This document shows positions 45,860 through 54,628 of a DNA stretch of 54,628 bases, piece after piece; position 1 is the first letter of the stretch, and each line of letters opens with the position of its first letter. The stretch spans positions 1-54,628 of the forward strand of contig JAUGWO010000211.1 of NCBI GenBank assembly GCA_049724395.1. The letters run 5' to 3'. Below the pieces are notes generated by a model that saw only the letters and a program-made list of their open reading frames with translations, was not told the DNA's origin and ran no database searches. This DNA is from Spongospora subterranea f. sp. subterranea (Eukaryota; Endomyxa: Phytomyxea; Phytomyxea; Plasmodiophorida). The translations under genes were made by a program, and so were the position numbers.

Positions 45860-46724
45860 CGAAGTCGGACCGATCACGAGGGCAATTCCTTTGATCACAG
45901 GCACCATATCGGAATTGATTCGAAACAAAAACGCAATTGCCAACCAGAGTCGCGAACCCAATCCGCCTTGCGACAAGTAGTTGGGCAACCGAATTAAAAT
46001 ACGATATAGGGCACAGGAAAGCATTGATGAAGCGGTTTTCGCAGCAAAGTGAGAGATCCCCCGGCCGGGACTGGCCCATTCCACATCGCCGATTGTCTTT
46101 CAATCACCAGACTTCAACTTGGATTGGTTTCTGGTCGATATTATCAGTATTCAACTGCAAGATTCACGTGCCGCCCGAGATATCCTTTAGCTAACAAACC
46201 TTTGGGCAAAATACGGATAAGACCCAACAAGGACGCACTGACAGAACCGAACCATAAATGGATTTTGTCGAAACCGAGACGAGTTTGAATGCGATTTACG
46301 AGCGATGCCCTCAGACGGATACAGACTATAGGTTCAGTCGCCTTCCTGAAAACAGGTCCCATATCAGGGGGAGTTGGCTGATTGCACCATCGGCGAATGT
46401 AGAGAGATGGAGTCGTCATATCGCATTATCACTGATGAACAAAACTGCCATATCCATGGCCAATAGGAACTTGAAACATTGGTCAGGAGAGAATGTAAAG
46501 ATTGTGGTTTCACAGAAACATTCCCTGCTGATCCATTCCGATGGAATCATTACAGTCGAATTATGTGTTGCTCTCTCAAATCGCAACAAGCGTCCGAATC
46601 CGATTAGGTCTGGATTCCAGCCAGGTAGGATATTGTGCAAATTCGGTAGCTGAGGAGCAGCATGTAAATCTGGCGACATCAAGTTTATTTTAATGTAGAA
46701 GCGGGAACGAAGTACGTTTTCCAT
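45845..46724 (-). pseudogene. Unrecognised, probably decayed coding region
   Basis: Minus-strand frames 46724-46416, 46419-46144 and 46084-45845 have protein-like composition (FSPDQCFKFLLAMDMAVLFI, RIQTRLGFDKIHLWFG, SRLWLAIAFLFRINSDMVPV) with hydrophobic stretches. I cannot place a start or join them by introns, and stops lie between the pieces. About 140 bp (46350-46490) match 54129-54270, so it belongs to a local multi-copy family. It lies directly downstream of the PaxB-like gene B on the same strand. Confidence 0.3.
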
Positions 46725-46727
46725 GAT

Positions 46728-47411
46728 TCAGGCAGAGCTGGCTTGTTCTTTGGTTTCGACTGGAGAGGCGGGAGCTGATAAAACCTCCTTGAATCTGGGC
46801 TCTTTGAACCATTCCAGTACCACCAGATATACCACATCGAGCGGAATCGAGAGATAAAAAATGTTCAACGCCATGTAAAGATTATCAAAACGCATAGCCG
46901 AATACCATACGAGTAGCGCTGAGACCGCTACTTTACTCAGGATGATGTGCTCATGCTGTTGTCGAGACGACCGTCGAGATAACCCCATGAGGATAAAAGA
47001 GACAGACATGAAGAAGCTCAGAAAAACCCCTGCCCAATACAAGGAGACTTCTCCAAATTGTGAAATGGCGATTAGAATAGAGGTGACCCAAAACAGAAAT
47101 ATCATCGCCAAGATCGGAATCAGATGTTGCTTGAAAGATGGAGAAGTCAAAAAATCAGGATTGTCCGGACGCCGAAGATTTCTGATCGTGAGGTAAATTA
47201 TGACCAAATCACAACATGTCCAGATGGCGCCGAAGACAAAACTGAGAGGGGAATGGGAATAGACAGTTTTGAAAATGTTCCAGGCAAACACGAAATACAA
47301 AGAGCCCAACGGCATTGCATATGATGAAGACTCCCAGGTCAGTTGAATCAGATGCAAATGTCCTATCGTCCACTCAAGAAAAAGTGAAAGAAAAGCCATA
47401 TCCTCCAACAT
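46728..47411 (-). CDS. PaxB/Pyr4-like integral-membrane protein homologue B (Glu to Asn)
   Basis: The ATG at 47411 gives a 227-residue protein, exactly the length of homologue A, so I prefer it to an upstream extension. It has about seven membrane helices. SYAMPLGSLYFVFAWNIF aligns residue for residue with homologue A's SYGMPLGALYSNFAWEIL, but position 45, the conserved Glu, is Asn. NLRRPDNPDF and GLSRRSSRQQ also match A (NLCRPDNPDF, LFSRGSTRQQ), and the late acid is kept in IPLDVVYLVVL. If the Pyr4 mechanism applies, this copy should lack the catalytic acid and may be a binding or regulatory paralogue, or simply have another function. The frame is intact, which argues for selection. Confidence 0.7.
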   Translation of the reverse strand: MLEDMAFLSLFLEWTIGHLHLIQLTWESSSYAMPLGSLYFVFAWNIFKTVYSHSPLSFVFGAIWTCCDLVIIYLTIRNLRRPDNPDFLTSPSFKQHLIPILAMIFLFWVTSILIAISQFGEVSLYWAGVFLSFFMSVSFILMGLSRRSSRQQHEHIILSKVAVSALLVWYSAMRFDNLYMALNIFYLSIPLDVVYLVVLEWFKEPRFKEVLSAPASPVETKEQASSA

Positions 47412-47519
47412 GATCGAAAACAAGACAGTACGGGGACACTGTTTGTGTGGGGCTCGCGGAGTTTTTTCTATAATGGTCAAAGACAGACAAAGACCTTGGG
47501 AGTCTGTGGGGATGATTAC

Positions 47520-48135
47520 ACGCACTCCGCGGACTCTACTCCTTTACCTGGCCCCCGTTGATATTTTGCAAGGCTGGCCGAGCGGGGTTTTTCACCCAGA
47601 AGGTTTTTGAGGTTATTTGGAAAAACCTTTTTTGCCTTCAATGCGCAAGTAGAGGTATCCATTACGAGCTTTGGAACCAACTCCAAAGCTCATCATGGAC
47701 GACGAGATGATCGATACCTTGCAAGAAGAGCGCTATCCATCGATGGATCAGGATCGTTGATGCCTGAGGCTTCGTGTTTGTGCCAGCGACCGGGTCAAGT
47801 GCTTCAGCTCCTGTCCCTAACGATGATGCATCCAAAAGAAAGAGTTGTGGACGATGTTCGTCCCCAATGGAGTTCAGAAGAAGAAGATTATGATGCCAAC
47901 CATGATCAGCCTCAGCAAATTGAATAATACAATGGATGAGATAAGTTCGATTCCCAGCAAAACTCGTGTTTTCACCAGAAACCTACTCCTCGACGCAAAA
48001 AGTGGAAATACGGCATGATGATGAAAAACCTTGACAAAAAAGGTTTTTGAAATGAAAAACCTAATTTCAGTTTTCCCGAAAAGTAGGTTTTTGCCAGCCT
48101 TGATATTTTGCCGTCGGAGTGCACTCCATATGGGC
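47520..48135. mobile_element. MITE-like element with imperfect terminal inverted repeats
   Basis: The left end (about 47520-47635) and right end (about 48045-48135) are imperfect inverted copies: both hold GCACTCCG, ATATTTTGC or its complement, AAGGCTGG, and AAAACC-rich tracts. The 600-bp body has no transposase. A perfect 10-bp-stem hairpin (GAGCTTTGGA, loop of six, TCCAAAGCTC) lies at 47666-47691, and a short acidic plus frame (RPQWSSEEEDYDANHDQPQQ) is at about 47860-47925. Confidence 0.5.
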
Positions 48136-48985
48136 TTTGCGCGGCCTCTTTTCCCACAGCCGTCAGTAACTCAGTATTTCGATGTCGGAGTAGGTCGGAG
48201 TGCATCTCGAAAACGACGGTGGAGTGACGTAAGGCCCATTGGAGAGGATTGAATGGTGATCACTTTGGATATGGGCCTAGAGAATTGACTGGATCAAAAA
48301 GTGCGTGACAGTCTTTGAATCCAGTCTTTTCTGTCCTCAAATCAGAGGCCCCGTCATACAAATGACTCAAAGGATTTTCTGCGAAGTGAATGAACAGGGT
48401 TACCGGACGGTGCGGTGCGGCCGTGCGGCTCCGGGACTTCCCGCATTCCACAATTTGATCAGACTTTTTAGCAAGAGCTTGTATAATCACATCCCGAGAT
48501 TTTAATACTCATGCCTGCCTCCAACTTCCCTTTACGACAAATGCGGCGCGCGCAGTCCACATGGGCTGCCTTTGTGCCATCCACATACTGAGTCCAGACG
48601 AACCCATCGGAAGTAATCGCTTATTATTACATTGACGATGACTTTGACTCTGACGATTTCGATTTAACTCCTCACAATCACACTGATCACGAAATTGATT
48701 CATCGGGATACCCACTGTCACCTGATGGAGATTGTCTATACCGGTTTGAAAACATTAAGGACATGCCCAATCTACTTAATCGCTATTCCCGGTGGCAGTT
48801 ACAGAGCACAAGGTCTCTCCAGATTGGCAAGGGCGTGCGTTTTGTTGCAAAAAGATGTGTCGGGGTTCTTTTTTGTTCTCTGCCGACCTCTGCTTGTCGT
48901 GTTTCAGCGTTAGGTTCCAGACAGATTAGTTATTTCGATTGCACATTGGCATCATTGCTCAAACTTTGGTATTTCAGGACAACGT
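48136..48985 (+). other. Possible 5' part of hAT element
   Basis: No complete gene is seen. At about 48619-48780 a plus frame reads IDDDFDSDDFDLTPHNHTDH and SGYPLSPDGDCLYRFENIKD, an acidic coding-like stretch that may be the transposase N-terminus with an intron after it. The word CGGAGTGC at 48196-48203 has its complement GCACTCCG at 50214-50221, on the far side of the transposase, and could mark element ends. Confidence 0.35.
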
Positions 48986-49711
48986 TTGCGATATATGGTA
49001 AAGAAACTCAGGTCCAGTCCAAGTCAGCGGAAACAATTCCTTGGACAATGCGAATTGGCCAACGTTGAAAGGCTTATGCTCATTTTGGATGTGAAAACGC
49101 GATGGAATTCAACCTTTTATATGATCCAACGAGCTGCTAAGGTGCGTTGTGGAATGCAAAATTGGCTGCGAACAGATCCTGAGATTGGGCGAGCCAAGCT
49201 TGGCTGCATGCAGTTTTGTCAGGATGAATGGGAGCGTCTGGAACGTGTGTCTTGTTTATTAGAGATGTTCGAGAATGCAAGCAAATTGTTGTCGGCAGAA
49301 AAATATCCAACACTATCTTTTGTAATGCCCATCTTCATCGAGCTTTTCACGTTCATCGAACGTCAAGTGCAAATTCCGCTGGATGATCCAATGTTAGGCC
49401 CACTGAATGCTGCCCATGCGGTTCTTGCCAAATTTTATTCATTCACTGACGATTCGCATTACTATCTTCTTGCTGTGCTGCTGGACCCGAGATTTTCAGA
49501 GGCGCAAAGGAACGGATTCATCAAGTCATATGTGACCATCATTGGTTCATTTATGAACACTCATGGTCTCGAGCTAGTAGACGCATCGTTAAGTGAGAGA
49601 GCCAACAAATTCGTTAAGGGATGCCACCTTAGCTCTGCTGAACGGCTCAACCGCAACTATTCTGTTGTCGGAAAACACGATAACGGTGAGTTTATGGCAA
49701 AAATTCGATAA
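48986..49711 (+). pseudogene. hAT-family transposase fragment
   Basis: The frame contains LILDVKTRWNSTFYMIQRAA, a hallmark of hAT transposases after the second catalytic Asp, then LLEMFENASKLLSAEKYPTL, FYSFTDDSHYYLLAVLLDPR and FIKSYVTI, also in hAT order. The BED finger and the first catalytic Asp lie outside or are lost. The C-terminal dimerisation block with its conserved Trp is not reached: the sequence changes to another frame and another transposase type near 49715. It is therefore truncated and dead. Confidence 0.7.
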
Positions 49712-49715
49712 CTCA

Positions 49716-50195
49716 TTCAGGAGCCCGTCATTGAGGTTTTTGATTCGGCGATTGAGGTATTACAATCCGAATATCCCAACGCCACCAAATGGTTTGAATG
49801 GTGGCTTCGTGACGCGGTCGCTAGGCTTATATTTGCATGCAAATCGTGCACTGATAAAGAATTCGAAGAAATGGCCCGCAGTGATACGAACCCAATCGAG
49901 TCCATGCATTCGACATTTTATCAGATTGCGGATCGCAAAAATTCGCTTGTGTATGGAATGTCAATCTTGACGATGTTCTCGGAGTCTTTACGACAAGATT
50001 TCGAGGATGTCGCATCTGGCGTAACCGTTCACTACGGGCAAGCTGAACGATGGAAAAGGCAAAATCGATAAATACGCCAGAAAGGCGCCGGTTGTCGTTC
50101 GCAATCGAAAACTTGCCAATGACGGGCGAGCCCCTGACACTTCTAAGGAATTAGTTGGCCCGGACAATACTGCGATTCTTAGTTCAAATGGAACA
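49716..50195 (+). pseudogene. Second, different transposase-like fragment
   Basis: The frame reads FEWWLRDAVARLIFACKS, then ARSDTNPIESMHSTFYQIAD, KNSLVYGMSILTMF and GVTVHYG. The TN-x-x-E-S-M-H block followed by a YG-ending helix occurs at the end of a MULE-like transposase type found in several eukaryotes, not in hAT proteins. An adjoining frame to 50195 (KAPVVVRNRKLANDGRAPDT) may be its continuation. It begins without a start immediately after the hAT fragment. Confidence 0.45.
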
Positions 50196-50407
50196 CTGCG
50201 ATGATTTAAAGTCGCACTCCGCGATTCTTGAGAGGCCCCCTCATCAAATATCGCTGACTACGGTAACAGTTAACATGCGGTAACGTGGTCAAAGACTACA
50301 TTTTCAGACATTTTCCTATCAATGATTCCATCGTGTTTGATCTTTTGTTTAATAATAAACTGATCAACCCTTGCGTCCCTGTTGTATCCTGTTCTCGACC
50401 TGACACC

Positions 50408-51072
50408 ATGGTCGGTGCACGACAAGCAGGGCTATGCGCTGCAATTGATGGCCAGCATGCATCATCAAATACAAAAATGCATGCAATCTACGCTTATTTC
50501 TTTTTGGGGCTCACGGTTGCAAAGATTGCCACGATTTTCAGAAAAGGCAATGGGTCCATTAGCCGATGGATCAACCGGTACCAAGAAACTGGTGAGGTTT
50601 ATCGTCGTTCATCCCAGCGATCAAACCCGAAATCCTCGCCCCAGCAACGCAAATGGATTTTTGAATTTATCTTGAAACATCCGTTATCATTCCTAGATGA
50701 AACACGACATGCTTTCATTCTTGAATGGGGGGTAAATATCAGCGTTCCCAGTGTTTGGAGGATTATGTCGGAGAATAAACTAACTTACAAGGTACGATGA
50801 TTGAGGTTCGTTGCTTGTCATTGATGAAATCTACGCTCGTATTGCAGTACATAGAGCGTTGTGCAATCCAGATCAGCCGCAAAGATATAATTCGATTTTT
50901 CAACGAGCTGAAAGCAATTGATTGGACGCATGCAACGTTGACGTTTCTCGACGAAGTTTTATTCGACAATCGTGGTATGCTCCGTCGTCGAGGTTATGCT
51001 CTGAAGAGATTATACAGGATGTGGATGACCAAATGCAGTGCTGCGAAATTTCAGCGCAGCCCGGACAAGTGA
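50408..51072 (+). pseudogene. Tc1/IS630-like transposase with intron, truncated
   Basis: Exon 1 (50408-50791) has a helix-turn-helix N-terminus: AIYAYFFLGLTVAKIATIF, KGNGSISRWINRYQETGEVY and the second helix-turn-helix FILKHPLSFLDETRHAFIL with SVPSVWRIMSENKLTYK. A GT-AG intron of 56 bp (50792-50847) is followed in frame by YIERCAIQISRKDIIRFF and THATLTFLDEVLFDNRGMLR, the region of the first catalytic Asp (the FLDEV box in this subgroup). The frame ends soon after GYALKR, so the other two catalytic acids are lost. The intron keeps the frame and is of the host's size, suggesting a resident family. Confidence 0.7.
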
Positions 51073-51232
51073 CGCAGTTTTCGTCGCGAATATTTCATTT
51101 CTCCCGAAAACAACAATATAGTAAAATCTAAATTAGGTCGCCCCTAAAGGAAATCGTAACATTGATAGAAATGCACTGAATACGTATCAAAGCTATGGCC
51201 ATGACAATAATACGTGCTACATCACGTCTTTA

Positions 51233-51475
51233 TTGGAATGTTTATTTGCTTGTTTCAAGGTTTGCTCTGTACGTAAATTGCTCGTTGAATCTGTTTTTTA
51301 TTCTCCCACACAAACGGTGGATAACCTGAACAATTTTGTTGCCGTTACAAAACCGAATGAAAGGGCAAATACAGCGGTCGTTGCGAAGGTGTGCAAAGAG
51401 ACGTTCATTACTTGTTCCAATTGCCTACAGACGGGCCACACCAGGAGATCAAAATCTTGTCCTAAAAACGTATAA
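51233..51475 (+). pseudogene. Zinc-knuckle fragment (transposon-derived)
   Basis: The frame ends in FITCSNCLQTGHTRRSKSCP, a CX2CX4HX5C zinc knuckle. Such knuckles close many MULE-like transposases. It may be the tail of the element whose middle lies at 49716-50195, with the Tc1-like element inserted between; this is inference. Confidence 0.4.
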
Positions 51476-51846
51476 AATAATTTCAACAACTTGCAAACGA
51501 AAATAATCTGAATCGACGGACGAAGAAGTCGACTGCAATATCAGCCCTTTCATCAAGTTTTGAACAACGGCATAGAACCGTCCAGAGTGTCCAGCCTTCT
51601 GCAGAGTTTGCCCGATATTTGATTAACTTGTCTAAGCGTTTCAATTTTCTCGAGTGCCACTTGGACGAGTTGAAGCCTGGACGAGTCTTCGCTAAAGCTG
51701 CCACCGCTTAGGGTCTTTTACACTGTCCTAAACCCCAAGCTGCCACCTCTTAAACCCGTAGCCCCAACAACCAAATAAACCTGCCAACCTCCTTGGGGGT
51801 CCACAAACGAGCCAAAGTCGTATTGCTGAACTACGGCCTCCACCAG
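51476..51846. other. No gene seen
   Basis: One minus frame (51483-51704) has no known motif. Sequence near 51705-51780 repeats the words AGCTGCCACC-CTTA twice within 45 bp. Nothing else stands out. Confidence 0.4.
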
Positions 51847-52937
51847 TCATTTGTATGGCGGGGCCTCTGATTTAATTCGAATGATTGAATCCAGTTGCGG
51901 AGCTTTCCTTCCTTTGTTAGCACGGAGATGAGACCACTGGCGTTCGTTGACAACATCGGAATGCATACTTTCGAAAGAAGAACGTAGCTCGGAAACGTAG
52001 CTGTCTAATTGTTCCTGAGAAAGAGGGATTTTGGACAAAGGATTTGAGGACTGGGGACCAAATTGAATCCAGCGGTGAACTCGGCGATGAACCCATGTGT
52101 AATGTCACTGGTGCATATCCGGAAACGGGGGAAATGGCATTGTTTCAAAGCATACCGAACTAGAGGTATCAGGGTGGGCCATTGCTGTCTTGCTAATCCC
52201 AGCTCCGAACATAGGGATCTTAATAAATTGAGAACCTGGCGGTTGCATGTTTCGATTGCACCATGTGTCCAAGGGCAATTCGCAATATGAAATTGATGAT
52301 CAACGTGGAGCATTGCTGCTAATTCTGCCATTGTGTTGTTGAGAATGTGGGTTCCTTGATCGCTAACCCATAAATGAGCGATCCCATAATAGCTAAAAAA
52401 GTTAGTAGAGATTCGGCGGCATGTGCAGAAGAAGGGGTATCTGCAGCATACAAGTCGCACAAACCTGAGAATCGGTCACGAATGACTAACAAATGGAGTA
52501 AACCAGAATCCGAGGGCTCTAACTGTAGATGATCAAACTCAATAATCTCGTTCGGCTTATCAGGGAATGCTGAGGCACCAAACGGCCGAGGGACTGATTC
52601 TCCAAAGCGTGCCCAAATACAGTGTAAACACTGTTTTACAAATTGTGCAATATCTTGCGCCATAACTCTCCAAAGGAATCGGGAACTTATCGATTCCTGG
52701 GTGGCACGAACTCCACGATGTCCCGCACTTCCACAATGTGCAACCACACATATGCGGAGGATGAGTGTGGTGTCTTTCTCGCAGTCGACGAACATTCTCG
52801 TCTCTGTTTCTATTCCCAGAAGCTCTAACGTTGTGATTTCTTACAACAGCATCTCGATGCGGGTGAATCCAACGAGGATTCGATACTGCGCCTTCGTGGA
52901 GATCTTCAAGTTTTATCGTCGATGTTGTTGAACGCAT
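51847..52937 (-). mobile_element. Ty3/gypsy LTR-retrotransposon remnant, integrase region
   Basis: Minus-strand pieces show the HHCC zinc-binding N-terminus and the catalytic core of a Ty3/gypsy integrase in the right order. No gag, protease or reverse transcriptase and no LTR are seen near it. It is a broken, internally isolated fossil with several breaks. Confidence 0.75.
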
Positions 52938-54148
52938 GATTCGGTGTGTTTTGACTTACGAGCAAGGATTGTACTGAAGGCAAAACGAGGTCAATAAAAC
53001 CATTTCACCTCGCAAGTAAAGTACTTTTCAGAAACTGTTATTGTGATAATTTATGGGGAAGGTTTTGCGATAATGGATGTTGGATGGGGTTTCCGATTGT
53101 TTAGAGAAGGGTATCAGCGTCAGACAACATGCGCCCTAGGACTTGGTGGAATCAAGGGTCGCTTTAGAATCTCAAACTGACGGTCGGTCTCTGTGATGCC
53201 GGTTGACTCGAGACGCTGTCGAGGTTAACGAGGCCCAACGAGCTCGCGATCCCAATGCCGTCGGACGGAAAGGTTGTTGAACGCGTCGCGGACCCCTATG
53301 CGTTATGACACGTAGAACAGAACGCTAAGATTCAGCAGGAAAAAGGGGTTCAGGGGATGAACGACATGATGACCGAACAGGAAAGATCTCGTCCAGCACT
53401 CATGAAGATGATTTGAAAAACCCCAAGTCCTCAAACGACAGAAGTATGACAAGATGCAGGAAACACTCTAGAGCGGTATCAATGGTGTATAAAACCATGT
53501 GTCAGTTCGATTTATGCGAAAGAGCCGATATCATGTCGATTAACGTGATCATTTAGAGATCAGCGGGAATCACCCGTTGTGAACGGTGATTATCTTGCGA
53601 ACGTGATTATCTTGCGATCATGAGAACAATTTGCGGCACGACCATGAACGAATCCCAAGTTTCGTTCAAAACTCTAGTTACTCTTCCATTTCCAGGGACT
53701 ATCCCATCACGCGGTGACATAATTGACAACCTCTCGATCAAGCACGAAGAACAATAAAACACAATGGGCGGTATCAGAGTCTAATACGTCGTCAACGTCG
53801 TCGTCCGAGACGTCCTTGTCGTCGTCAGTATTTGGCATTGGTGGTGATGACGCTGGAAGATGTTTCGCCTTTGCGTCTTGGCGAGCGTAATGACACCGGC
53901 CAATAGAAGAACTTGCTGGCCCATTCCCTGGATGTCGATCGTGAACAGCGCCTCTTTGGGTGAATTTCTTGAAAAAGGCTGTGAACTGTTGACGTGATAT
54001 GATCATCATTGTTTCGATCTCATGGAGGTCTTTCACTGCGGCACCGACTACGACAAACTTACGATCGGCGAGTAGTTATCGTCATTGTCGATGTGTTCGT
54101 TGCAATGTTCCTCCACGCTGTCCAAAATGTGTCCGGACAGGTCCCAGA
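52938..54148. other. Repeat-rich region without a secure gene
   Basis: A plus stretch at about 53220-53400 looks weakly coding (VADPYAL, IQQEKGVQGMNDMMTEQE) but has stops and no start. A minus frame of 109 codons (54036-53707) has an acidic run (DDDKDVSDDDVDD) and no known family. The dispersed repeat at 53573-53720 lies inside. Confidence 0.4.
53573..53720. repeat. Dispersed repeat, copy 2
   Basis: This is the partner of 45729-45859. It is longer because of an internal direct duplication of about 17 bp (TGATTATCTTGCGA repeated). Confidence 0.8.
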
Positions 54149-54358
54149 TCAGGGAAGTGGAACTGGCCCATCGATGAATGTAGAGAAATCGGGACTGTCA
54201 TATTGATGATCGTAGAAGGATACAGTTGACATATCAAGGGGCAATGATGAACTTGAAAGAAGGTCAATAGATTTGAACAAAAAAGGTGTGGTATGTATCA
54301 GAAAAACATATTGATTGTCAAATTCAACGGGATAAGGGAAAGGAATTACAACTATCAA
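54129..54358 (-). pseudogene. Paralogue of the 46.4-kb fragment
   Basis: About 140 bp match 46350-46490, and the minus-strand readings align (FSTFIDGPVPLP against LSTFADGAISQLP; PDLGPV against PDMGPV). The piece is uninterrupted for 69 codons but has no recognisable domain. It belongs to the same unknown local family as 45845-46724. Confidence 0.35.
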
Positions 54359-54628
54359 AAGTTGCTATAAATGCAAATACCCCTCTACGCTGCATTTATT
54401 GCTGAAGAAAAAAAACGACGATGAGCGGTAAACCGTAACCTCACGGTTATTGCAATTAACGTTTGACAAAACGTCGAATTGCATCATAACGAGGGCCATT
54501 TTCAGAATCAGATTTCCTATGGACTCCTACCAGGTAGGAAACTATGCAAGCTTGAAACTAGCAACAGGTCAACATATAATCTGGGGACCGAAAATATAAA
54601 GTCAAAACGGATATGAGAAAATGTCTTT

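Noticed and set aside
47412-47525. Upstream start of PaxB-like gene B
   Set aside because: Starting at 47411 gives the same length as its paralogue and aligns the signature at the same residue number.

Overview
The window looks like nuclear DNA of a small-genome animal or close animal relative. Genes are split by short introns (mostly about 40-180 bp; GT-AG wherever I traced the junctions) and lie close together on both strands. An animal-type cyclin E, TRRAP, VPS35, eIF1A and nicotinate phosphoribosyltransferase point to Metazoa/Holozoa. The splice sites do not let me name a phylum; a compact ecdysozoan is only a guess.

Layout. 1-11,310: an unstable segment. It holds three copies of a PQ-loop membrane-protein gene in different states of decay, a displaced 265-bp piece of VPS35 with its intron, a Ty1/copia remnant, and a 5.85-kb LINE on the minus strand (3901-9747). 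The LINE is flanked by a 12-bp target-site duplication and sits inside an older, deleted copy of its own family. Its 5' reading region carries an OTU-type cysteine protease domain.

11,850-33,872: conserved housekeeping block. VPS35 (retromer) is followed by a five-exon ubiquitin-like gene, both on plus. The very large TRRAP/Tra1 gene fills 16,450-29,422 on minus. Weak coding-like segments come next, then eIF1A and a membrane-anchored spermidine-synthase-like methyltransferase, both on minus.

34,400-41,903: a MULE-type DNA transposon remnant with terminal inverted repeats, then NAPRT and cyclin E on plus.

42,337-47,411: two 227-residue homologues of the PaxB/Pyr4 integral-membrane terpene cyclase family face each other, one on plus and one on minus. 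Between them lie a probable VWA-like gene, a large inverted repeat that encodes an unknown protein on both arms, and decayed paralogous fragments. In one cyclase the conserved Glu of the YGMP...WE motif is kept; in the other it is Asn.

47,500-54,628: a graveyard of transposons. It holds a MITE-like element, hAT and other transposase pieces, a Tc1/IS630-like transposase with its own intron, a zinc-knuckle fragment, a Ty3/gypsy integrase remnant, and repeats that also occur near 45.7 and 46.4 kb.

The housekeeping genes are not a pathway cluster. The most unusual content is the PaxB-like pair with its inverted-repeat neighbourhood, and the OTU-bearing LINE nested in an older relative. All family assignments are from memory of conserved motifs; no search was run.
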